Source: Saccharibacter sp. 17.LH.SD (GTDB lineage: Bacteria; Pseudomonadota; Alphaproteobacteria; Acetobacterales; Acetobacteraceae). Taken from it: a stretch of DNA of 64,000 bases. The stretch covers positions 186,001-250,000 of the forward strand of contig NZ_WVHO01000011.1 of the NCBI RefSeq assembly GCF_009834805.1, written 5' to 3'. Below are positions 1-7,530 of this stretch, piece after piece. A program made the translations under genes and the position numbers. The notes under the pieces are model-generated. The model was not told where the DNA came from. It did no database searches and saw nothing but the letters and a program-made list of their open reading frames with translations. Every line of letters starts with the position of its first letter. The first letter of the stretch is position 1.

Positions 1-272
1 GATCCTCCTGGAGCACTTTCATCTGGCCCGTCATGATCTTCTTTTTCAGGCCGGATGATGCTTGAAACAGAAATATTGACGACGGCCGGCAAAAGACGTT
101 CCGTCAAATCAGCAAACCCCGCGAGGGTCACTCCTGCCTTTGACGCTTGAACAGGAACGGAAGGAGACGACACCACGCTCCCGCCATCAGCCAAGGCTGA
201 TCCTGGAAAAGAAATAAGTGCTGCCCAATAAGCAACACGGAGAGAGATAAAACGGGACATGAATCGGCTCAT
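1..272 (-). CDS. DegP/HtrA-like periplasmic serine protease, N-terminal fragment
   Basis: Only the first about 90 codons are in the window; the gene runs off the left edge. Reading the minus strand gives a start ATG at 272 (a second in-frame ATG at 260), a hydrophobic signal segment ending in SALADG, then GFADLTERLLPAVVNIS, which is the typical entry into the trypsin-like domain of Do/HtrA proteases (the LPAVVNI strand). The catalytic His, Asp and Ser lie outside the window, so activity cannot be judged. Known members are periplasmic protease-chaperones that clear misfolded envelope proteins. A complete second Do-type protease lies at 29758-31287. It is divergent from mrp, with about 110 bp between the starts. 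Confidence 0.75.
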   Translation of the reverse strand, partial: MSRFMSRFISLRVAYWAALISFPGSALADGGSVVSSPSVPVQASKAGVTLAGFADLTERLLPAVVNISVSSIIRPEKEDHDGPDESAPGG

Positions 273-384
273 ATAATTAATCTAGCGCACCAATCAGGTG
301 ACGTCATCCTCCCCCTTTTCACCCGTTCAACGTGACTTATGTTATAGATGACTATCCATACGCTTCCGTTAGAAACGATTATAC

Positions 385-1530
385 ATGACTCATACCCCTC
401 TTTCCGACCTCCAGCACCATATCGCTAACGTTTTGGATGAGCAGAAACTCTCATCACTCGCCCAGTTAGACAGTCTCACTGTGAAGGATGGTCATGCCCA
501 CATTGTGCTCAAAACAACACCACAAGCGGCCGAAAAGATTTCTTCTCTGCGTACAGTCCTCGAAAAAGCTATTTCCTTGCATGATGCTGTGAAAGAAGTG
601 TCCATCACTATGACACGCCATCACGCTACGCCCGCGGCCCCCAAACAAGTAATGGCTGCGCAAAAAGCCCCTCATCGCCCCTTAAATTTAGCTGGGAACA
701 CAACAACACAACAAAAAACATCGCATCATAAAACGCTATCGCCGGAACAATTTCTTCCTCACGTTAAAGCTGTGATTGCTGTTGCTTCCGGTAAAGGCGG
801 GGTCGGAAAATCAACAACCGCCATTAACCTGGCCTGCGGTCTAGCCAAGAGCGGTTTGAAAACTGGTCTTTTGGATGCCGATGTCCACGGCCCTTCATTA
901 CCCCATATGCTCGGGAAAAATCAGCGCCCTACGGTCATTGATAGAAAATTACATCCCGTTGAATCCTGGGGTCTCCAGACAATGTCCATTGGTTACCTCG
1001 TGGATGAAAAAGAAGCCATGATTTGGCGCGGCCCTATGGTCATGGGGGCTCTCATTCAATTCATGAACGAAGTTGAATGGGGTGAGCTCGACGTTCTGGT
1101 TGTCGATATGCCTCCCGGCACAGGAGACGCTCAACTCACACTGACACAAAAACTTGGAAGTAAACTACAACGAGGTGGTGCCATCATCGTCTCGACCCCA
1201 CAAGATATTGCCTTACTCGATGCACGACGCGGGGCAACATTATTTGAAAAAACACACACGCCTATTTTAGGCCTCGTGGAAAATATGTCTTACTTCTGCT
1301 GCCCTAACTGCCAAACTCGCACAGAACTTTTTGGCCATGGAGGGGCACGTCAAGAAGCGGAGCGCCTTAACCTTCCTTTTTTAGGTGAAATACCTCTTCT
1401 TCGTGATATTCGCTTGAGTGCTGACGACGGCACGCCACTCATTGTCAGCGCTCCAGAAAGTGAGGGAGCCCATGCCTATCAGGCTATTGCCAACACCATT
1501 GCCACTCATCTGAAAAACGGGAGAATTTAA
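385..1530 (+). CDS. mrp: Mrp/ApbC iron-sulfur cluster carrier P-loop ATPase
   Basis: 381 residues, a normal length for the family. Residues about 1-80 form the small MIP18/DUF59-type N-terminal domain, followed by a low-complexity linker rich in Ala, Thr and His (about 85-120). The ATPase domain has a deviant Walker A, GKGGVGKST, at 136-144, and VVDMPPGTGDAQL further on. The cluster-binding CPNC lies at 306-309. Known relatives bind and transfer a 4Fe-4S cluster in the cytoplasm. The next gene, a small lipoprotein, starts 5 bp after the stop, so the two are probably co-transcribed. Confidence 0.93.
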   Translation: MTHTPLSDLQHHIANVLDEQKLSSLAQLDSLTVKDGHAHIVLKTTPQAAEKISSLRTVLEKAISLHDAVKEVSITMTRHHATPAAPKQVMAAQKAPHRPLNLAGNTTTQQKTSHHKTLSPEQFLPHVKAVIAVASGKGGVGKSTTAINLACGLAKSGLKTGLLDADVHGPSLPHMLGKNQRPTVIDRKLHPVESWGLQTMSIGYLVDEKEAMIWRGPMVMGALIQFMNEVEWGELDVLVVDMPPGTGDAQLTLTQKLGSKLQRGGAIIVSTPQDIALLDARRGATLFEKTHTPILGLVENMSYFCCPNCQTRTELFGHGGARQEAERLNLPFLGEIPLLRDIRLSADDGTPLIVSAPESEGAHAYQAIANTIATHLKNGRI

Positions 1531-1535
1531 CAGCC

Positions 1536-1709
1536 ATGCATCGTTATGTTTTACTGCCTGTAATCGCTTTGTCTCTCTTCCTGACGGGATGCGCTACCCA
1601 TAAAGTGCATCACCCAGGACTGTCATCTGACGGATATGGCTTCGTCAAAAACGGCCCAACTCTCTCACCACCTGAGCATCTTTTACAACCTGTACCGCCT
1701 CACCAATAA
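1536..1709 (+). CDS. Small lipoprotein, 57 residues
   Basis: ATG at 1536, five bases after the mrp stop, ending in TAA at 1709. The protein starts with MHRYVLLPVIALSLFLTGC, a compact signal peptide with the lipobox LTGC and the acylated Cys at residue 19. The mature part is only about 38 residues, with His and Pro rich stretches and no recognised domain. It is likely to be a lipid-anchored envelope protein. It is supported by the clear lipobox, the tight spacing to mrp and an uninterrupted frame. I do not recognise the family and give no function. Confidence 0.6.
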   Translation: MHRYVLLPVIALSLFLTGCATHKVHHPGLSSDGYGFVKNGPTLSPPEHLLQPVPPHQ

Positions 1710-1776
1710 ATAATTTTCTGTTTTAATGACTTTTCCTCTTGATTCCTGGAGCAGGAAATGAGATTTTCCCGCTCGC

Positions 1777-1851
1777 GCCGGGTTAGCACAGTGGTAGTGC
1801 AGCGGTTTTGTAAACCGAAGGTCGGGGGTTCAAATCCCTCACCCGGCACCA
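1777..1851 (+). tRNA. tRNA-Thr (anticodon TGT)
   Basis: A 75-nt cloverleaf with acceptor arms GCCGGGT and ACCCGGC, D stem GCAC/GTGC around AGTGGTA, anticodon loop TTTGTAA giving TGT, T arm GGGGG-TTCAAAT-CCCTC, discriminator A and encoded CCA at 1849-1851. It reads ACA and, by wobble, other Thr codons. A minus-strand reading frame across it is only a read-through artefact. Confidence 0.95.
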
Positions 1852-2083
1852 CTCCAAATCAGACAGCTGGGCAAGCATACTGCTCATGACAAAAAGGGCC
1901 TTTCCCGCATAGCCCCTTTCCTCACATATGTAATCGTGACGGCATAAAGTATCACCTCTCGCAAGATACTCTCTCCCTAAAAAATGATGCGTCGCATGCT
2001 TACAGCATGTTCGAGACGCTTTCACTTGCGCCTACGTGCACTCCCTTATTAATCCCGAACGGATTACCTTCATACTACCAGAT

Positions 2084-2111
2084 AAAAATGTGCTTTTTAG
2101 GACACATTTTT
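2084..2111. terminator. A/T-flanked inverted repeat between tRNA-Thr and the TonB receptor
   Basis: Arms AAAAATGTG (2084-2092) and CACATTTTT (2103-2111) are perfect complements around a 10-nt loop and are flanked by A and T runs, so it could terminate in either direction. The rest of the gap 1852-2211 holds only a weaker AAAGGGC/GCCCCTTT repeat near 1895-1918 and the promoter listed next; I see no gene in it. Confidence 0.45.
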
Positions 2112-2127
2112 TATTCAACGTCAACTT

Positions 2128-2156
2128 TTGTGAATTATCTATTTTTCACTTATAAA
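2128..2156 (+). promoter_or_regulatory. Putative sigma70-type promoter of the TonB receptor
   Basis: TTGTGA (2128-2133), a 17-bp spacer and TATAAA (2151-2156) place a likely transcription start near 2163, about 50 bp before the receptor start at 2212. This is a visual match only. I see no convincing Fur box between it and the gene. Confidence 0.45.
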
Positions 2157-2211
2157 TAATGTAGTTTACTGAAATAACGATTTTTTATGTCGGTTTCGGA
2201 GATAGAGCTTC

Positions 2212-4653
2212 ATGATTCCTCGTTATCGCTCAGTATGGATAGGATGGATTCTCGGGAGCGCCTCTCTTGTTCCCTTCTCTTCATCGTGGGCAGCAGCACG
2301 CCCTTCGCACCACCATGCTCCACTCAAAAAACATTCAACCCGACACAAAGCACATCCTGTCACATCTCATAGTCGTGAAACCCTTGCTGTGACAGGCCAC
2401 CGAAGACAATACGGTTCTCAAACGACTCTTTCACATAAGTTAATGGATCAACAAGTTCCTGGAACAAATCCGCTTAAAACCCTGGCCCAACTCCCCGGAA
2501 TCCAGTTCCAATCGGATGATCCCCAGGGGTTAGATACCTATTCCAACCAACTTTACATGCATGGTTTCACGCAAAATGACATTGGAATGACCCTTGATGG
2601 AATTCCTCTCGGAGAGCCAACATTTCGAAACTATAATGGTCTTAGCGCCCTGCAAGCTATTTCATCTGAAAATGTCGAACGCCTTGATGTTACCCAAAGT
2701 GCCGGTGCAGAAAGCACACCCAGCACCAATAATTTAGGAGGTTCTATCGCTTATATCTCTTCTGCACCACGTAATAAGGCAGGAGGTACCATCGTCCAAA
2801 CGTTTGGAAGTAATTCACTCTACCACTCATTCTTTCGTTTCGATTCAGGAAAACTCAATAAAACTGGTACGAAATTTTTCGTTTCTTATATGCGTAACCA
2901 AGGCGAAAAATGGAAAGGCGGGGGAGATCAATTTGTCCAGCAAGTGAATGCCAAACTTGTTCAACCGCTCAACGATCATAGCCAAATCAGCGCGTTCTTC
3001 GATTGGGATGCTCTACAAATGGTCAATTATCAAGATTATACCCCTAATTGGCTCAAAAATAATGGCTCTAAACTTGATAATTTTTATGGCCTTCCCAATG
3101 CGTGGAATAATGCTTACCAAGCCTCACAAGGTATTTTCCCTCCCTCATATAAAGGGATTACAGACCCTAAGGATGTCTCTTATTACGATAGTACAGCCTC
3201 TTCGGGGGATGTCTTTGGCGGCATAACTGCCGACATTGCCTTAACGCAAAAACTTCGTTGGAAAACGACTTTCTACGGGCATGAAGAAACAGGGCATGGT
3301 ACCTATGCAAACCCCTACGCATGCAGCGACGCCTCAGCATCCCCCTGCCCACAGCAAGACGATACTGTTCAGCTCAACGGGGGGAGAATTTTCGAACAAG
3401 TCCGCAAGCCTTATGTTCGACGTTTTGGCGGCCTGACCTCACTTGATTACCACATTGCCCATCACGCACTTTCCGTCGGCCTTTGGTATGAAAACAACCA
3501 CTACACAACGTATGAATATGCGTACCAACAACCTCTCCCTGGAGAAGGAGCACCGCTCAACCCATTTGGCAGTTTTAGAGGCGTCCCTCGACGCACTTTA
3601 TGGGGCCAAGAATATAACACCAATACCTTCACAGCTTTTGTGCAAGATACCTATCACCCATTCGCCTCATTGGCACTTCATGCGGGCTTCAAATCAATTC
3701 TCAATACAACACGTGTTGGCGATGCAAGTAATTGGGCACTACGGTTCCCCGCACAAGCCAGCAGTGAAAGCCTTACCACAGCGAAAGCCTTTCTACCCCA
3801 TTTGAGCGCTGATTGGTTCTTCCTAAAACACCACGAACTTTTTGTGGATATTTCAGAGAATGTCCACGCTTATCCTCAATCCGGCTATAATTCGAGTAAC
3901 TCACCATTTGCCGTTTCTCAGGCTGCCTATAATGCCTCGAAAAATACTCTTAAACCCGAAACAGCCTGGACCTTCGCGGGGGGATATCGCTACACATCCT
4001 CTCTCATTCAAGCGAGTTTATATCTCTATCGCACCAATTTTAATAATCGCCTTCAACAGATTTTGGCATCAACTGGAGCAGGCTCCCTCCTCACCAACAA
4101 CACAACGACTGTTCGAAATGTTGGCAGCGTCACCATGAATGGCGTCGATGCAGGTCTTACCATTTCACCCATTGAAGGGCTCTCGCTCTTTAATAGCTTC
4201 AGCTATAATAAATCTTCTTATGACCAAAATATACAAAATGGAAATACGCTCTATCATACAAAAGGGCAACAAGTCGTTGGCTATCCTATTTTTATGTATA
4301 AAGCACGCTTATCCTATGAATGGCGCAACTGGCAGGCTTTCATAGATGCGCAATATTACAGTCGCCGTAGTTTCTCTTACGTTGGTGATTATAAGATTCC
4401 ATCGTATTGGATGAGTGATCTCGGCATTTCCTATACACTTCACGATGTACATTTAGGCTTGCTCAAAGATGCCTCTATTCATCGTCTGATTTTCTCATTC
4501 AATATATACAATCTCGCAAACACAAAATATGCTTCTACCATGGGTCAAAACGGTTATACGATGGATAATTCCGGGGGTGCCGCTTTTAACAACCAATCCA
4601 TTCTTCTTGGTAATCCACGCCAATTCTTTGGTTCAATTAAAGCTGAATTTTAA
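2212..4653 (+). CDS. TonB-dependent outer-membrane receptor
   Basis: 813 residues, a usual receptor length. An N-terminal signal peptide (about 1-28) is followed by a His/Lys-rich segment with HHH, then the plug domain (from about 75: QQVPGTNPLKTLAQLPGIQF, MHGFTQNDIGMTLDGIPLG). The beta-barrel fills the rest and closes with GSIKAEF, the terminal Phe needed for BAM-dependent assembly. There is no N-terminal STN signalling domain. Receptors of this kind import siderophores or other large ligands using TonB-ExbBD energy, which are not encoded here. The substrate cannot be told from sequence. A paralogue lies at 7531-9957. A strong terminator follows directly. Confidence 0.92.
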   Translation: MIPRYRSVWIGWILGSASLVPFSSSWAAARPSHHHAPLKKHSTRHKAHPVTSHSRETLAVTGHRRQYGSQTTLSHKLMDQQVPGTNPLKTLAQLPGIQFQSDDPQGLDTYSNQLYMHGFTQNDIGMTLDGIPLGEPTFRNYNGLSALQAISSENVERLDVTQSAGAESTPSTNNLGGSIAYISSAPRNKAGGTIVQTFGSNSLYHSFFRFDSGKLNKTGTKFFVSYMRNQGEKWKGGGDQFVQQVNAKLVQPLNDHSQISAFFDWDALQMVNYQDYTPNWLKNNGSKLDNFYGLPNAWNNAYQASQGIFPPSYKGITDPKDVSYYDSTASSGDVFGGITADIALTQKLRWKTTFYGHEETGHGTYANPYACSDASASPCPQQDDTVQLNGGRIFEQVRKPYVRRFGGLTSLDYHIAHHALSVGLWYENNHYTTYEYAYQQPLPGEGAPLNPFGSFRGVPRRTLWGQEYNTNTFTAFVQDTYHPFASLALHAGFKSILNTTRVGDASNWALRFPAQASSESLTTAKAFLPHLSADWFFLKHHELFVDISENVHAYPQSGYNSSNSPFAVSQAAYNASKNTLKPETAWTFAGGYRYTSSLIQASLYLYRTNFNNRLQQILASTGAGSLLTNNTTTVRNVGSVTMNGVDAGLTISPIEGLSLFNSFSYNKSSYDQNIQNGNTLYHTKGQQVVGYPIFMYKARLSYEWRNWQAFIDAQYYSRRSFSYVGDYKIPSYWMSDLGISYTLHDVHLGLLKDASIHRLIFSFNIYNLANTKYASTMGQNGYTMDNSGGAAFNNQSILLGNPRQFFGSIKAEF

Positions 4654-4664
4654 CGATCCAATAA

Positions 4665-4696
4665 AAAACCTTCTCTTATGAATAAGAGAAGGTTTT
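4665..4696. terminator. Bidirectional rho-independent terminator
   Basis: Perfect 15-bp inverted repeat: AAAACCTTCTCTTAT (4665-4679) and ATAAGAGAAGGTTTT (4682-4696). A-rich on the left and T-rich on the right, it serves the plus-strand receptor and could also serve the minus-strand GH32 gene that ends at 4740. Confidence 0.88.
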
Positions 4697-4739
4697 ACAC
4701 CCTACCAACAATCATCTCTCAAAAAGAGATACTGCGCCC

Positions 4740-6275
4740 CTATAAAAACTCTCGTCCTTTAACAGTTGTTTTCAGGGCATGAACTTGGAATTTCTTAACG
4801 TCTAATGCCAATTGAGAAGACCGTAGCGTCAAACGATCCAATGGTTGTTTCGGGAAAATAAGGCATGTGCCAACGCCGGCACCGTCATTTAGGTAGACCT
4901 CTAATGTACACCCATCGAGAATAATTTGTACCTCAACCCCCTTACTATCACGTGGTAACGAGGCTGCAAATTTGTCTGTAAAGGTATGATTAGAAAAACC
5001 TTCTAATCCACCACGATCAATCCAAAAACTCTTCGTCTGGCGCTGATATCCCAAACTGAGAATTTCACCTTCTTTATTAGAAAACTCAATTTCAAACCAA
5101 CCATTCGGTTCTACCGAATACATCACATCAACCGCTAAACGTACATCAATAGCGGCATCCGTTGGAATAGAAAGTGATTGTTCACTCTTCTTTTCATATT
5201 CCGTGTGAAACTGGGATGACACCAATACTGTCGAAATCAACGAGTCAATCCCGATAGGACGCTGAATCAATATCGGGAGGCCAATTTCATTGCGCCGTAA
5301 ATGAAATTCACGCGGCAATGTCATGACACCCGTCCAGTTTTTAGGAGGCTGGAAAAAGCAATATTGCCAATTCCCGAACCACGATATCCCACATTTTAGA
5401 CCATCAGGCGCATCATTAAAGATCTGAACCGCGTAAGAATCTTTGGCAAAGTCTGTAAAACCCATCACGCTATTATCTGGCGTGAAGGTACGACCATCAA
5501 ACGACCCTACAAAATATTGGGTAGAACTCCCACCTTGGGGAGAGCCAGGATTGAGAGAAATGAACAATACCCACTTCTTAGTCTTTTCACCCTCAATTTC
5601 CAGCTCAACCAAGTTGGGGCACTCAAATTCAACCCCCAAATCCCCAGCTGGCCCGAAAACACTCAAAAGCTCCCACTTAATCAGATCGGTCGAGCCATAA
5701 AAAAGCACTTGATGTTTGTAAGCAGATGCTAACACAAGAACCCACATTTTCGTCGGTTCATGCCAAAAAACCTGAGGATCACGCGTATCTGGATCCTTCA
5801 GATCGAGCACGGGATTATGAGCAAAATCCTCATAATGGTCCCCATCATCCCCACTCCACGCAGCGTGAATCACGGACGTATGATCTTTACGGATGGAACG
5901 ATTATCGCGCGTGTAAAGCGCTACAAGACCACCTGCCATTTTGTCAGGGGATGCTGGACTTTTCCCTGATGGGAAAAGAGAAGAAATATTTTGCCGATCC
6001 ATGACGACACTGCCTGTAAAGGCCATGCCCTTCTCATCACTATTAACAATAGCGTGCTCTCTATCTTCCCATTGATAAAGATCCGGACTAACCGCGTGGC
6101 CCCAATCAACCTCGTTAAGTAGGTTATGCATTGGCCTAAATTGATAATAGAGATGATATAATTTCCCATCATAAACGAGACCACATGGATCATTTATGAA
6201 CCCAACTGATGGGCTAAAATGAATGTGCGGACGGTAAAGCCGCTCGTAAAAATCATCTTTTTCCATTTTTGACAC
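4740..6275 (-). CDS. Glycoside hydrolase family 32, cytoplasmic sucrose/fructan hydrolase
   Basis: 511 residues from GTG at 6275, chosen because GAGGGA sits about 8 bases upstream; ATG at 6266 has poorer spacing. The three GH32 motifs are present: NDPCG with the nucleophile Asp at 29, RDP at 165-167, and ECP with the acid/base Glu at 218. The five-bladed propeller is followed by a C-terminal beta-sandwich (from about 370). There is no signal peptide, so it acts inside the cell on imported sucrose, sucrose-6-phosphate or short fructans; which one is not decidable. The first motif has Cys where many bacterial members have Asn. It lies between two TonB receptors but on the opposite strand. Confidence 0.9.
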   Translation of the reverse strand: MSKMEKDDFYERLYRPHIHFSPSVGFINDPCGLVYDGKLYHLYYQFRPMHNLLNEVDWGHAVSPDLYQWEDREHAIVNSDEKGMAFTGSVVMDRQNISSLFPSGKSPASPDKMAGGLVALYTRDNRSIRKDHTSVIHAAWSGDDGDHYEDFAHNPVLDLKDPDTRDPQVFWHEPTKMWVLVLASAYKHQVLFYGSTDLIKWELLSVFGPAGDLGVEFECPNLVELEIEGEKTKKWVLFISLNPGSPQGGSSTQYFVGSFDGRTFTPDNSVMGFTDFAKDSYAVQIFNDAPDGLKCGISWFGNWQYCFFQPPKNWTGVMTLPREFHLRRNEIGLPILIQRPIGIDSLISTVLVSSQFHTEYEKKSEQSLSIPTDAAIDVRLAVDVMYSVEPNGWFEIEFSNKEGEILSLGYQRQTKSFWIDRGGLEGFSNHTFTDKFAASLPRDSKGVEVQIILDGCTLEVYLNDGAGVGTCLIFPKQPLDRLTLRSSQLALDVKKFQVHALKTTVKGREFL

Positions 6276-6556
6276 GGATGTAGTCCCTCATGATGGTTTT
6301 GCTATACCCAACGCCAGTGACGTAGAAGCGGGCGTTAAATCCGAAGCCTCTTCATGTGACCTCACTTCTACACACAGATACCTCATCGACAGAGCATAAA
6401 AAGAAAGGAGCACGCCTCCACGAGCAGTTATGGATATTCCAATAGCAACTCATCTCCCTGCCGTGACTATTTATGATAATCATGGCTTATTTCTGGCCGT
6501 GAGGTATCCTGAGGAAAGAACCAATTAAAAATTTATAGTAAACAGTCTGCTATATT

Positions 6557-7207
6557 TTAATCTTTTCCATAAAATTCTTTCCCTAACTCAATCGCTGGAC
6601 GTCCATGCGACCGTCTATGGATGTTGGCGTCTCGTAAAGAATAAGCGCAGCCACAATATTCCTGCTTATAAAACTGTTCGCGCTTACTAATCTCGATCAT
6701 GCGCGCCGAACCACCTTTTTTACGCCAGTTAAACTCCCAATAACTCATCCCCTCATAAGGGGCAGCAGCACGTCGGCCACAATCATTAATCTGTTCCATA
6801 TTTTTCCAACGTGAGATTCCTAAAGAACTCGTGATCACCGGAAAATCATGTTCATGGGCATAAAGAGCGGTTCGTTCAAAACGCATATCAAAGCACATGG
6901 TGCATCTGACACCACGTTCGGGTTCCCATTCCATCCCTTTGGCACGCTCAAACCAATTATCCCGATCATAATCAGCATCAACAAATGGGATATTATGCTT
7001 TTCTGCAAAGCGAATATTCTCTTCTTTACGCAGAAGATATTCCCGTTCTGGATGGATATTCGGATTATAGAAAAAAATCGTATAATCAATCCCAGACGAG
7101 GTCATCGCTTCCATGACCTCACCAGAACATGGCGCACAACAAGAGTGCAATAAAACCTTCTTATGCCCACCCGGTGGCGTTAGCACGGGGCGTTCATGAT
7201 CGTTCAT
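6557..7207 (-). CDS. queH: Epoxyqueuosine reductase QueH
   Basis: 216 residues from ATG at 7207 (GGGAG 8 bases upstream); longer frames up to 7261 look like extension. The signature SCCAPCSG puts Cys at 23, 24 and 27; [11 protein letters not shown] gives Cys 102 and 105, and a YCGC pair lies near the C-terminus. These match the QueH (former DUF208) family, which performs the last step of queuosine synthesis, reducing epoxyqueuosine in tRNA with iron-sulfur and metal centres. No other que gene is in the window. It stands alone between the GH32 gene and the second TonB receptor, with about 280 bp of apparently empty DNA on the GH32 side. Confidence 0.92.
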   Translation of the reverse strand: MNDHERPVLTPPGGHKKVLLHSCCAPCSGEVMEAMTSSGIDYTIFFYNPNIHPEREYLLRKEENIRFAEKHNIPFVDADYDRDNWFERAKGMEWEPERGVRCTMCFDMRFERTALYAHEHDFPVITSSLGISRWKNMEQINDCGRRAAAPYEGMSYWEFNWRKKGGSARMIEISKREQFYKQEYCGCAYSLRDANIHRRSHGRPAIELGKEFYGKD

Positions 7208-7485
7208 TCGATTATCTCCCTGATACATATTCCCCCTTTTACCAAAAAAACAGCCTCTCAAACTATCTCTATTTAATTTTATTCTTATATTTTGTCTGAT
7301 TATCGTATGAAGCAGACAGACACGAATTCGCTCGATGAATCCAAAATCTCATTGAGAGAAAATTATTTATATCAAATCGAAATTTCTGTTTGCATTGAAT
7401 GCCAAATTTATATGATATCATTTCTTATTCGATATGAAATGAACGACCTGTTTTTTAAGTTCATCTCACTAATCACAGGAGAATT

Positions 7486-7503
7486 ATGTCCTACCCTTAT
7501 TAA
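7486..7503 (+). promoter_or_regulatory. Possible 5-codon leader ORF ahead of the second TonB receptor
   Basis: AGGAGAATT immediately precedes ATG TCC TAC CCT TAT TAA (MSYPY), which ends 27 bases before the receptor ATG at 7531. The ribosome site is better than the receptor's own GGAGAG. Translation here could influence the receptor or be accidental. The rest of the 323-bp gap (7208-7530) is AT-rich, with no gene that I can support. Confidence 0.25.
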
Positions 7504-7530
7504 AACAACGACCTATATGGAGAGTGCCGC

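Noticed and set aside
1783-2025. 80-residue minus-strand frame over tRNA-Thr
   Set aside because: It contains the classic RVRDLNPRPSV string produced by reading a tRNA on the wrong strand; no ribosome site or other support.
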